DNA of 23,385 nucleotides, taken from NCBI GenBank assembly GCA_021808425.1, contig JAKBBS010000038.1:1-23385 (forward strand). The letters run 5' to 3'. Origin of the DNA: Actinomycetes bacterium. Lineage in GTDB: Bacteria > Actinomycetota > Acidimicrobiia > Acidimicrobiales > Palsa-688. The position numbers were made by a program, and so were the translations under genes. Shown here piece by piece: positions 7,638 to 15,318 of this stretch. Position 1 is the first letter of the stretch. Every line of letters starts with the position of its first letter. The notes beneath the pieces are model-generated. The model was not told where the DNA came from. It made no database searches and worked only from the letters and a program-made list of their open reading frames with translations.

Positions 7638-8801
7638 TCAAGAACGCCTCGACCTGTCCGGAAAGATCAGGCACCCGTCGGCCGAAAGGCTGACCTCGGT
7701 CCTCGAATCGAAAGCCAACCGGTGCACGTCGGGTACCCCGGTCATTCTCCGTCCTCCGGCTACTTCGATCACGTGGTCGTAGCCCCATCCACGAAAGGCG
7801 CTGTCGAGCACCACTGCGCCGAGTCGAGCGCTGCCCGCCAGGTCGTCGTGGGCGAAGTGCACTGCCGTCGGGCGGACCAGGATCCTCACCGGTTCCCCGA
7901 TGCTCGGCACCGAGCCGAGCATCGGACGTCCCTGGACTTCGCAGCCGTCGACGTCGACGACCATGAATTGGCCGTCGAACTCCTTCGCCGTTCCCGAAAG
8001 CTCCCCTGCCAGTCCGGTGAAGCGAGCCACGAACTCGCTCACTGGATCACGGTAGATACTTTCGGGAGCGCCGACCTGGACGAGAACGCCCTGTTCGAGG
8101 ACACCGACAGCGTCGGCCAGGGCGAACGCCTCCGCCTGGTCGTGGGTTATGTAGACGGCGGCGGCGCCGAGGCGTCTTACCATGGCTCCGATGTCGACGC
8201 GAAGCTGCTCGCGGCGGTCCGCATCCAGATTCGAAAGCGGCTCGTCGAAGAGGAGCAGGCTCGGTTCGGCGACGAGTGCCCGCGCCAGCGCAACGCGCTG
8301 CTGCTCACCGCCGGAGAGTTGGCCGGGGTAGCGAGCCTCGAGCCCTCCAAGGCCGACCTGTGCGAGCGCGAGGTGTGAACGCCGTCGGCGTTCGTCGGCG
8401 TTCAGGCGTCTCCGGCGCAGTGCAAAAGCGACGTTTTGCGCTGCGGTCATGTGCGGCCAGAGGGCGTAGTCCTGGAAGACCATCGCGAGGTCGCGTTTTT
8501 CAGGCGGGAGGTGCGTTCCCGGACCGTCAACTTGGGTCCCGTTGATGCGAAGGCTGCCCTCGCTCGGGCGCTCGATGCCGGCTACGCAGCGAAGCAGCGT
8601 GGATTTGCCGCTGCCTGACGGGCCTAGCAGGACCATGAACTGGCCGGGCTCGACTGCGAGGTCGATTCCGTCGACGGCGACCTTCGCCCCGAAGCTTTTG
8701 GACAGTCCCTCGACCATCACGGCCATTGGTCGGTCGCCGCCTGATCCTGTCCGCTGCGATGCTGCCCGTTCCAATGCTGACCTTGTGGAGGCGAAACTCA
8801 T
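7638..8801 (-). CDS. fbpC: Fe3+-type ABC transporter ATP-binding protein (FbpC-like)
   Basis: A 387-residue ATPase that powers the adjacent importer. Walker A is GPSGSGKS (60-67), the Q-loop Gln is 110 ([10 protein letters not shown]), the ABC signature is LSGGEQQR (162-169), Walker B is LLLFDE (182-187) and the switch His is 220 (YITHDQ). The C-terminal third is a TOBE-like regulatory domain. Order and size match FbpC/PotA-type ATPases of iron, thiamine or polyamine importers. I chose ATG at 8801 because it overlaps the permease stop (ATGA). A second ATG at 8726, with AGGCGG upstream, would remove 25 unconserved residues and is a real alternative. Specificity depends on the binding protein. 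Confidence 0.88.
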   Translation of the reverse strand: MSFASTRSALERAASQRTGSGGDRPMAVMVEGLSKSFGAKVAVDGIDLAVEPGQFMVLLGPSGSGKSTLLRCVAGIERPSEGSLRINGTQVDGPGTHLPPEKRDLAMVFQDYALWPHMTAAQNVAFALRRRRLNADERRRRSHLALAQVGLGGLEARYPGQLSGGEQQRVALARALVAEPSLLLFDEPLSNLDADRREQLRVDIGAMVRRLGAAAVYITHDQAEAFALADAVGVLEQGVLVQVGAPESIYRDPVSEFVARFTGLAGELSGTAKEFDGQFMVVDVDGCEVQGRPMLGSVPSIGEPVRILVRPTAVHFAHDDLAGSARLGAVVLDSAFRGWGYDHVIEVAGGRRMTGVPDVHRLAFDSRTEVSLSADGCLIFPDRSRRS

Positions 8802-10663
8802 GACGACACACCCGCAAGTTCGCCTGCTGGATCGTCGGTGACAGTCGGCACGTCTGCGGGTTCGACTTTGGCGTCGACGGAGGTCTTCGACGGAGCGGTC
8901 CTTTGCCATGTACGCCACCCGACTGGTGCGAGGAGCCGGAAAAGCCCGAGGGCCGCACCGACAACTGTCAGTGTGAATAGCACTGCGACTACCGACAGAG
9001 CGGTCCCTTCGCCTATGTTCGCCTTTCCGAGAACCTGCAGGATCGCAACCGACACCGGAACGACTCCGGGAGGTGCTAGCAACTCCGAGATCGGCAGTTC
9101 GAGGAACAATGCCGAGAACGCAAGCAGCGCCGCCCAAAGAAGCGGGCGCGCAAGCAAAGGCAGGACGCAACTGCGCCATGCCCTCGCCCAGCCTGCGCCG
9201 TGGACTCTCGCTGCGTGCAGCAGCGAGTCGTGGATCTGCGAGAAAGGTCCTAGCATGATCCGCGACGACTGTGGAACGGCGTTCGCAACGTAGGCCATTC
9301 CAAGGAGTGGGACTGTACCGTAGAGGACTATTCCTGCGTGGGTGAGAAGCGGGAGGTCGTAAGCGAAGATGTAGCCGGCTGCAAACACGACTCCTGGCAG
9401 TGCTACTGCAACAAGTAATGCCATGTCGAGTAGTTTCCCGCCTATCCCGTTTCTCGATGAGGCCATCGTCCGGGCCATGATCGCTCCCAACGTCACGGTG
9501 GCCATAGCGCAGACGAAGCCGATCTCTGCCGAGAAGCGGATCGGGCCTCCGAGACCCGAAACTCCGAGAAGCCCGCTGTAGTTGGAAACGGTGAAGGAGC
9601 TCAAATGAAGTCCGCTAAACGGCACGAGCAGTGAGGACGACACGACACCGAGGAGCGGGACGCCGAGTGCCGCAGCGAAGACTGCGGACGCGAAGACGAC
9701 TGCGACGGCATTGCCTGAACGTCCGAGGGACCGCGGCACGCTTGCACGGGTCCGCCCGGATACGATGGCGAAGCTCCGTGAGCCGAGTAGGCCGTGTTGG
9801 ATCGCCAAGGCGACGGCGACGGTCCCGATCAGCGCCCAGCCGACTACCGCGGCCACCCCGAAGTTGGCTGGGAAGGTGGCGATCGATTCGTAAAGCGTGT
9901 AGGTGGCTACAGGAAAATGGGCAGATGCCGCAATCGTCGTGGCGACCCCGAAGTCACCGATCGACTCGGCGAACACGATGACGAAACCCGACATGATCGC
10001 TGGGAGCAGTAGCGGGGCGATGACCCTGACAGCAGCGAGACGTCCCCCGCCGTGGACTCGTACAGAGTTCTCGATGTCGCCGCCGAGGGCCCCCATTGAC
10101 GGGGCGAGAGCGAAGTAGGCGAACGGTGTTCCCTTGAGTCCAAGTACGACGGCCACGCCAACTGGGCCGAGGACGAGGTGCTGGACCGTGTGGTTCCACA
10201 AGCCGACGGCGCTCATCAGCCCGGACCGCAGCACGATCTCCTCCCAGCCGACCGCGACGAGATATGACGGCACGAGTAGGACAGCCCACAGGGACAACAC
10301 GAAGAGCTTACGGCCGGGTGCGGTTGTCCTCTCTGATATAAACGCAAGTCCCGCTGCGCAAACGATCGCTAGCAGTCCCGCGCCGAGTGATACCGCGATG
10401 CTGTCGAGCATCGCCCTGCCCAAGCCGTCGCTAAGGGCTGATGACACGTTGGACCACGTCAACCACGACGTGCCCTGGTCGAACAAGCGCGGCGATACCG
10501 CCTGGATCAGGAAGCACGCCGGGGGTAGCACCAGCAGCAGTGCCACGACCACCGCTATCCCCAAACGGGCCAAGCCGCCCGGGGTGCGCCGGGCGGCTTG
10601 GCGAAGGGATGAAGGAATAACAGTGACGGCCGGCGACTCGACCGGCCCTTGCGAGCCTGTCAA
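8798..10663 (-). CDS. fbpB: Fe3+-type ABC transporter permease, fused double domain (FbpB-like)
   Basis: A permease of about 621 residues made of two fused halves of roughly six helices each, as in FbpB/SfuB and related ThiP/PhnV-like permeases. Each half has an EAA-type loop: RVHGGGRLAAVRVIAPLLLP in the first and ARVHGAGWARAWRSCVLPLL in the second. The start is uncertain. TTG at 10663 overlaps the fbpA stop (TTGA), matching the stop-start overlaps elsewhere in the window. The frame also opens further upstream, to 10720, including a GTG near 10690, but that would bury 30 to 60 nt in fbpA. The first membrane helix begins about 30 codons in, so the start must lie upstream of it. The early codons contain a very strong inverted repeat (10569-10602). 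Confidence 0.87.
   Translation of the reverse strand: MTGSQGPVESPAVTVIPSSLRQAARRTPGGLARLGIAVVVALLLVLPPACFLIQAVSPRLFDQGTSWLTWSNVSSALSDGLGRAMLDSIAVSLGAGLLAIVCAAGLAFISERTTAPGRKLFVLSLWAVLLVPSYLVAVGWEEIVLRSGLMSAVGLWNHTVQHLVLGPVGVAVVLGLKGTPFAYFALAPSMGALGGDIENSVRVHGGGRLAAVRVIAPLLLPAIMSGFVIVFAESIGDFGVATTIAASAHFPVATYTLYESIATFPANFGVAAVVGWALIGTVAVALAIQHGLLGSRSFAIVSGRTRASVPRSLGRSGNAVAVVFASAVFAAALGVPLLGVVSSSLLVPFSGLHLSSFTVSNYSGLLGVSGLGGPIRFSAEIGFVCAMATVTLGAIMARTMASSRNGIGGKLLDMALLVAVALPGVVFAAGYIFAYDLPLLTHAGIVLYGTVPLLGMAYVANAVPQSSRIMLGPFSQIHDSLLHAARVHGAGWARAWRSCVLPLLARPLLWAALLAFSALFLELPISELLAPPGVVPVSVAILQVLGKANIGEGTALSVVAVLFTLTVVGAALGLFRLLAPVGWRTWQRTAPSKTSVDAKVEPADVPTVTDDPAGELAGVSS
10569..10602. repeat. Perfect 14-bp inverted repeat at the start of fbpB
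   Basis: Bases 10569-10582 and 10589-10602 are exact reverse complements around a 6-nt loop, giving a GC-rich hairpin in the fbp mRNA. It lies about 58 nt past the fbpA stop and inside the first 20-30 codons of fbpB. Such hairpins between binding-protein and permease genes commonly protect the upstream message and lower downstream expression. No T tract follows on the minus strand. Confidence 0.65.
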
Positions 10664-11787
10664 CCGTTGACCACGTGTGCAGTGAACCACTGGTTTACCG
10701 TCCCCTCCAGTGGTCCCCACTTGTAGGGGTCTATGAACTGGATCGGAATCGACGACAGAGGCGGCACGAGCTTGTGCTGGCTGGTTCCGTTGATAATCGG
10801 GAAGAACAACGAGTCGCCGTGAGGGTCCCCGCTCAGCATCACTTGCTGACCGGCTGGTGAGTAGACGAAGTCAGCGAACTGTTTCGCTTCCGCCTGCTCG
10901 GCAGCCGAGACCTTGTCGTCGATGCCTATCACGCCGGGTAGCGCGGTGACCTGCGAGGGGTAGGCCACCTTTATCTGGGGGTACTTGTACTCGAAGCCGA
11001 TTCCGGCCGAGTTCTGCACGATCGCTGCGCTTATCTGGCCTTGGAGCAGGGCGGTGAGAGTAACTTTGTTCGTGGCGTAGACATGCAGTCCGTTAGCTGC
11101 GAGGGCCGAGAAGTACTGCTCGCCCTGCGTGACCCCGCCGAGCTCGTTCAACATACCTGCGACGAAGCTGTACGTCGGCCCCGATACCGCCGGGTTGTTC
11201 ATCCCGACTTTTCCCTTCCATGCCGCCGTGGTGAGATCCGACCATGATGTCGGTGGAGTTGTCACTACCTGGCTGTTGTAGACGAGCGCACCCGCGACGG
11301 TGAGGCCGGTCGGGATGTAGCTCTGGTCGGCCGGGACTTCCTTCTGGCCGAGAGCGTTGAGCGTGCCGGTGTTCGGTTCGAAGCCTTTGAGAAGCATGCC
11401 GGCTTTGTCCAAAGCCGCGTAGGCTCCGTCACCGTCTGACCAGAAGATCCCCCACTGAGGGTTGGAGCCTTCGGCCTGGATCTTCGCCAGAAGGGTTCCG
11501 GTGCTGTGATCCTCCAGTTTGGTGGGGATCCCGGTGGCGGCCTGGAACGCCTTCACTTCAGCGCTGTCGTAGCCTTCTGCTGCGTAGACGACCAGGGGAA
11601 CCTTCGCAGCGGGGGTCGTGGCTGCAGTTGCCGTAGCCGTAGTGGACGGGCTCGAGGCGACGGTCGCGCTCGACGCCGCCTTCGTTCCGCTCGAGCATGC
11701 GGTCAGCGCCGTGCCAAGGGCGAGGGCGGTCCCGGCGATCTTGAAGGCCGGTGACGACGCGAAAGATTGAACCTTAACTTTTCTCAT
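10660..11787 (-). CDS. fbpA: Iron(III)-type ABC transporter substrate-binding lipoprotein (FbpA-like)
   Basis: A 375-residue extracytoplasmic solute receptor. It has a basic N-terminus (MRKVK), a hydrophobic stretch and a lipobox LTAC with Cys31, followed by a Ser/Thr/Ala-rich tether to about residue 65. The mature part begins LVVYAAEGYDSAEVKAFQ, typical of the type-2 binding-protein family that carries Fe3+, 2-aminoethylphosphonate, thiamine or polyamines. I cannot assign the iron-binding tyrosines with certainty, so the ligand could be another of these. I chose ATG at 11787 over an upstream TTG at 11808 because a TANNNT hexamer (TACGTT) sits exactly at -12 to -7, as in leaderless genes, and because the signal peptide starts properly there. 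It heads the fbpABC operon and is divergent from the pca genes. Confidence 0.87.
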   Translation of the reverse strand: MRKVKVQSFASSPAFKIAGTALALGTALTACSSGTKAASSATVASSPSTTATATAATTPAAKVPLVVYAAEGYDSAEVKAFQAATGIPTKLEDHSTGTLLAKIQAEGSNPQWGIFWSDGDGAYAALDKAGMLLKGFEPNTGTLNALGQKEVPADQSYIPTGLTVAGALVYNSQVVTTPPTSWSDLTTAAWKGKVGMNNPAVSGPTYSFVAGMLNELGGVTQGEQYFSALAANGLHVYATNKVTLTALLQGQISAAIVQNSAGIGFEYKYPQIKVAYPSQVTALPGVIGIDDKVSAAEQAEAKQFADFVYSPAGQQVMLSGDPHGDSLFFPIINGTSQHKLVPPLSSIPIQFIDPYKWGPLEGTVNQWFTAHVVNG

Positions 11788-11793
11788 GTTGCG

Positions 11794-11799
11794 AACGTA
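11794..11799 (-). promoter_or_regulatory. -10 element for leaderless fbpA transcript
   Basis: TACGTT on the minus strand spans -12 to -7 relative to the fbpA ATG, the spacing expected when transcription starts at the A of ATG. There is no Shine-Dalgarno. No good -35 was seen. Confidence 0.5.
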
Positions 11800-11800
11800 A

Positions 11801-11809
11801 CTAACCAAA
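11801..11809 (-). promoter_or_regulatory. IdeR/DtxR-like half-site at the fbpA promoter
   Basis: TTTGGTTAG on the minus strand matches 8 of 9 bases of the left half of the IdeR box (TTAGGTTAG). The right half is not recognisable. It lies immediately upstream of the -10 element of fbpA, a place where an iron-loaded repressor would block transcription. Confidence 0.3.
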
Positions 11810-11902
11810 GTGAACGGCTATCGACCTCCGGGTAGCGCCGAGGTGAACACTTGCCGAACTTTTGCCCAACAGCGGGCCGCCCCGCCGAGCCGTGTGAGGC
11901 TC

Positions 11903-11908
11903 TAACGT
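11903..11908 (+). promoter_or_regulatory. Possible -10 element for the SDR-pcaB-pcaL operon
   Basis: TAACGT lies 57 nt upstream of the SDR start. It would give a leader of about 50 nt containing the strong Shine-Dalgarno AAGGAGG at 11953-11959. No clear -35 is visible. Confidence 0.3.
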
Positions 11909-11965
11909 AGCGAGGGTGCCCGCATCCTGATGGCACGGTACCGATTCGACAGAAGGAGGCGAGCT

Positions 11966-12727
11966 GTGGGTATTTTGGACATGTTTCGTTTGGACGGCAA
12001 GGTTGCCATCGTCACCGGGGCTTCGTCGGGTCTCGGGGTTGCGTTCGCCCGGCATCTCGCCGAAGCCGGCGCAGACATCGCTCTCGCAGCGAGACGGGTC
12101 GATCGACTCGGCGAAACCGCGGCGCTCGTCGAGAAGGCGGGCAGGCGGGCGATATCAGTTCCGACCGACGTCTCCTCGCCGGCCGACTGCCAACGCCTGG
12201 TGGACGAAACCATGGGAGAGTTCGGGAAAGTCGACGTGCTAGTGAACAACGCTGGGCTCGGGACGGCATACCCGGCCACCAGGGAGACGCCCGAGCAGTT
12301 TCGACAAGTGATCGACGTCAACTTGAACGGGGCGTACTGGATGGCACAGTGCTGCGGGAGGGTGATGAAGCCGGGTTCGAGCATCATCAACATCGGCAGC
12401 GTCTTGGGGTTCACCACGGCGAACCTTCCCCAGGCGGCTTACTCGGCGAGCAAAGCCGGGTTGATAGGCCTCACCCGCGACCTGGCGTCACAGTGGACGG
12501 GGCGCAAGGGTATCAGGGTCAACCTGGTGGCACCGGGCTTCTTCGAATCCGAGATGACCGAGCAGTACCCGCCCGGCTACATGGAAGCGCAACTCCCCCG
12601 CGCACTGGTCGGGCGGGCGGGGGATCCGAGCGAGCTGTCGGCAGCGGTGGTCTTCCTGGCAAGCGCAGCCGCCGGTTACATCACGGGGGTCGCCCTGCCC
12701 GTCGACGGCGGCTTCCTCACGAGCTGA
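11966..12727 (+). CDS. Short-chain dehydrogenase/reductase
   Basis: A 253-residue NAD(P)-dependent oxidoreductase of the classical SDR family. It shows the cofactor motif TGASSGLG (17-24), Asp68-Val69 contacting the adenine, NNAG (94-97), catalytic Ser145 and the YSASK motif with Tyr159 and Lys163, and ends in the usual VDGGF region. It resembles gluconate 5-dehydrogenase or 2-deoxy-gluconate dehydrogenase-like SDRs, but the substrate cannot be read from sequence. The start is GTG at 11966, with AAGGAGG 6 nt upstream, the best Shine-Dalgarno in the window; the longer frame back to 11930 is less likely. It is followed after 11 nt by pcaB, so a role in the same aromatic catabolic route, for example making or reducing a ring precursor, is possible. 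Confidence 0.9.
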   Translation: MGILDMFRLDGKVAIVTGASSGLGVAFARHLAEAGADIALAARRVDRLGETAALVEKAGRRAISVPTDVSSPADCQRLVDETMGEFGKVDVLVNNAGLGTAYPATRETPEQFRQVIDVNLNGAYWMAQCCGRVMKPGSSIINIGSVLGFTTANLPQAAYSASKAGLIGLTRDLASQWTGRKGIRVNLVAPGFFESEMTEQYPPGYMEAQLPRALVGRAGDPSELSAAVVFLASAAAGYITGVALPVDGGFLTS

Positions 12728-12738
12728 TCGGCCGGCTC

Positions 12739-14106
12739 GTGGGGACTCCGAATCCAAGCGGGGGTCTGTTTGATCTCATCGTCACCACAGAGGAGCTTCT
12801 CGACGCGACCCGATCCGAAGCTTGGCTGGCAGCGATGCTCGACGCCGAGGTGGCTCTTGCGAGAGCAGAGGCGGCAACGGGGGTCATCCCGGTGGCGGCT
12901 GCCGGCAGTATCGAGGCCGCGGCGAAGCCGGAGAACTTCGACTTAGCTTCCATCGCGCGTGGCGCGCGAAGCGGCGGGAACCCCGTGATCCCCCTCGTGG
13001 ACGCGCTGACCGCTCTCGTCGACGACGCCGGCCGTGACTGGGTGCACTGGGGTGCCACGAGCCAGGACATCCTCGACACCGCCGCCGTACTCGTGGCCAA
13101 GAGTGCAGGCCGAATCATCGTCCGCGACTCGGAACGCCTGTCAGGCGCTTGCGCCGCTCTCGCCGAAACTCACCGGGGCAGCCTCATGACCGGCAGGACG
13201 CTCCTTCAGCCAGCACTGCCGACGACGTTCGGGTTGAAGGCGGCGGGCTGGTTGCTCGCTGTCATCGACGGTGCCGACACCCTTGAATCGGCGTTGGACA
13301 GCCTCCCGGCGCAGCTGGGTGGGGCAGTCGGGACGTTGGCATCGCTCGGCTCGAACGGCCCCGCCGTAGTCGAGGCCTACGCCGGCCTGCTGGGGCTTCG
13401 AGCACCGGCCATGCCCTGGCACGGGGCCCGCGCCCCTATGGTGTCCGTCTCGAATGCGCTCGCCGTGGTAGCCGGCACGTCGGCGAAGATATCGGGTGAT
13501 ATCGCACTTCTCATGCAGGCGGAGGTAGCCGAGGCGTCCGAGCCGGGCGGAAGCGGTCGGGGCGGGTCCTCGACGCTTCCCCACAAGCGCAACCCGGTGG
13601 GCGCCGCAGCCGTCGGTGCGGCAGCCAGGCGTTGCGCCGTGCTCGCCGGTGGGATGCTCGAATCGTTGGCCGGCGAACACGAGCGCCACCTCGTCTCGTG
13701 GCCGGTGGAGTGGCAGACCCTCGGCGACATCCTCGCCCTGGCCGGCGGCGCTGTGTCGCGGACAGCCGAGACCGTAGCCGGCCTGGAAGTGGACGTGGCC
13801 GCGATGGCGGCGAACGTGTTTCTTCGTGCGGGATCGTTGCTCTCGGAGAGGGCCGTTCTCCATCTGGCGACAAGTCTCGGGCGCGCAGACGCGAAGCGGG
13901 CAGTCGCCGGTGCGCTGGCACGCTCCAGCTCCACCGGCTCATCGGACATGGTGGACGAACTGCTCGCAGATCCCGGTGTTGCGGGTGTCTGCAACCGTGC
14001 CGATCTGGAGGCACTTTTTGATGCCGGCGGCTACCTGGGGGCGACAGACGTTTGGGTGGATCGGGCGATCGAGTCCTATCAGGCACGTATACGCCGTCGC
14101 GGATGA
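12739..14106 (+). CDS. pcaB: 3-carboxy-cis,cis-muconate cycloisomerase (PcaB)
   Basis: Cytoplasmic enzyme of the fumarase/adenylosuccinate lyase superfamily that cyclises 3-carboxy-cis,cis-muconate to 4-carboxymuconolactone in the protocatechuate branch of the beta-ketoadipate pathway. The family signature GGSSTLPHKRNP is at residues 275-286, WGATSQDILD at 104-113 and TLLQPALPTTFGLKAAGW at 154-171; the last is typical of PcaB rather than of PurB. The length of 455 residues is normal. GTG at 12739 is 11 nt after the SDR stop and gives a proper N-terminus (SGGLFDLIVTTEELL). The frame stays open far upstream inside the SDR gene, but that part is not coding. The following gene supplies the next two pathway steps, which strongly supports this assignment. 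Confidence 0.9.
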   Translation: MGTPNPSGGLFDLIVTTEELLDATRSEAWLAAMLDAEVALARAEAATGVIPVAAAGSIEAAAKPENFDLASIARGARSGGNPVIPLVDALTALVDDAGRDWVHWGATSQDILDTAAVLVAKSAGRIIVRDSERLSGACAALAETHRGSLMTGRTLLQPALPTTFGLKAAGWLLAVIDGADTLESALDSLPAQLGGAVGTLASLGSNGPAVVEAYAGLLGLRAPAMPWHGARAPMVSVSNALAVVAGTSAKISGDIALLMQAEVAEASEPGGSGRGGSSTLPHKRNPVGAAAVGAAARRCAVLAGGMLESLAGEHERHLVSWPVEWQTLGDILALAGGAVSRTAETVAGLEVDVAAMAANVFLRAGSLLSERAVLHLATSLGRADAKRAVAGALARSSSTGSSDMVDELLADPGVAGVCNRADLEALFDAGGYLGATDVWVDRAIESYQARIRRRG

Positions 14107-14131
14107 CATCCTGGACAAACGGGAGGACCGA

Positions 14132-15250
14132 ATGACTGAAGATATGAAGGTACGCGTCGACGGGCCGGCGGGCGCTCCGTGGCTTGTACTTTCGAACTCG
14201 CTCGGCAGTTCGTCGGAAATGTGGGAGCCGCAGATGTCGGTCCTACGTTCCCGTTTCCGGGTGGTTCGCTACGAGCACAGAGGCCACGGGGGCAGCCTTG
14301 CTCCGCCAGGCTCCTACCGTATCGAGGACCTCGGCGCCGACCTTTTGGAGGTGATGGACTCTGTAGGCGCGACCCGAGCGAACGTGGTGGGTCTTTCCCT
14401 TGGAGGCACGGTCGCCATGTGGTTGGCAGCCTGCCACCCCGGTCGCGTCGAGCGTCTAGTGGTCGCCGCCAGCAAAGCGTACTGGCCGCCCGGCCAGGCG
14501 TGGACGGACAGGGCGGACCTGGTCCGCCGCGACGGCACCGTGGCCCTGCTCGACACTCTCGTCGGGCGATGGTTCACCGAAGCTTTCGTCGCCGGCCGCC
14601 CCGAAGTGCGCTCCACGCTTGCAGCGATGCTCGAGGCGGCCGACCCCGCCGGGTACGCGGGATGCTGTGCCGCGCTTCGCGACGTGGATCTTCGTGAGCT
14701 TCTGGCGGGAATCGAAGCTCCGACCCTTGTGCTGGCAGCGCGAAGCGACCCATCTGTGTCGATTGGCGACGCGGCGGAGCTAGTTGAAGCGATCCCTGGA
14801 TCTTCGCTGCAGGTGATCAGCCCGGCGGCGCATCTCGTCAATATGGAACAGCCGGAGAGATTTACGGCGGCGGTCGTCGAGCATATTGCCGGGAGCGTCG
14901 CGGAACGCGGCCGGCGCACCAGGAGGGAAGTGCTCGGCGACGCCTACGTCGATCGAGCTGAGAGCGCTGTTACCGCGATCAGCGAACCTTTTTCCGAGTT
15001 CATCACCCGCTACGCGTGGGGAGACATCTGGACGCGCCCAGGAATCGACCGTCGGACCCGCTCGTTTATCACTGTCGCAATCCTGGCGGCGCTCGGGCGC
15101 GTCGACGAGCTCGAACTGCATCTCGTCGCCGCACGGCGCAACGGCCTTTCCGACGACGAGATCTCCGAGGTTCTTCTCCAAACGGCGATATACGCCGGCG
15201 TGCCTGCCGCCAACGCAGCGTTCGCTGTAGCGAAGCGTGTCCTGTCCTGA
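14132..15250 (+). CDS. pcaL: 3-oxoadipate enol-lactonase / 4-carboxymuconolactone decarboxylase fusion (PcaL)
   Basis: A 372-residue bifunctional enzyme. Residues 5-255 form a PcaD alpha/beta-hydrolase: nucleophile Ser89 in GLSLGG, acid Asp206 and base His234 in AAHLVNMEQP. Residues 260-372 form PcaC: RREVLGDAYVDRA, ITRYAWGDIWTRPGIDRRTR, HLVAARRNGLSDDE and AIYAGVPAANAAFA. The C-terminal part decarboxylates 4-carboxymuconolactone and the N-terminal part hydrolyses the resulting enol-lactone to 3-oxoadipate. Such PcaL fusions are common in actinobacteria. ATG at 14132 has GGGAGGA 4-5 nt upstream and lies 25 nt after pcaB. The frame runs open upstream into pcaB but is not coding there. No 3-oxoadipate CoA-transferase or thiolase follows. 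Confidence 0.93.
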   Translation: MTEDMKVRVDGPAGAPWLVLSNSLGSSSEMWEPQMSVLRSRFRVVRYEHRGHGGSLAPPGSYRIEDLGADLLEVMDSVGATRANVVGLSLGGTVAMWLAACHPGRVERLVVAASKAYWPPGQAWTDRADLVRRDGTVALLDTLVGRWFTEAFVAGRPEVRSTLAAMLEAADPAGYAGCCAALRDVDLRELLAGIEAPTLVLAARSDPSVSIGDAAELVEAIPGSSLQVISPAAHLVNMEQPERFTAAVVEHIAGSVAERGRRTRREVLGDAYVDRAESAVTAISEPFSEFITRYAWGDIWTRPGIDRRTRSFITVAILAALGRVDELELHLVAARRNGLSDDEISEVLLQTAIYAGVPAANAAFAVAKRVLS

Positions 15251-15304
15251 GCGACAACGGCAGCGACTACAACGTTTTCATCGCGCATTAAGCTGGTCCG
15301 CCAA

Positions 15305-15310
15305 TAGGTT
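15305..15310 (+). promoter_or_regulatory. Possible -10 element for the ferric-reductase operon
   Basis: TAGGTT ends 8 nt before the ATG at 15319, and no Shine-Dalgarno is visible. The transcript would be leaderless or nearly so. It lies in the 68-nt gap after pcaL. Confidence 0.35.
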
Positions 15311-15318
15311 ATTAGCCG

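Noticed and set aside
7101..8378. Long plus-strand frame opposite fbpC and the ExxE protein gene
   Set aside because: It is a shadow frame of GC-rich coding DNA on the other strand; no motifs, and both minus-strand genes have intact family signatures.
8802..9179. N-terminal extension of the ATP-binding protein
   Set aside because: It would overlap the permease gene by about 380 nt and is Arg/Ser-rich without ABC features.
12349..12738. Open frame upstream of the pcaB start
   Set aside because: It overlaps the SDR gene in another frame and shows no PcaB similarity. The PcaB-like region begins at about 12739.
13826..14131. Open frame upstream of the pcaL start
   Set aside because: It lies inside pcaB in another frame. 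The ATG at 14132 with GGGAGGA before it is the clear start.
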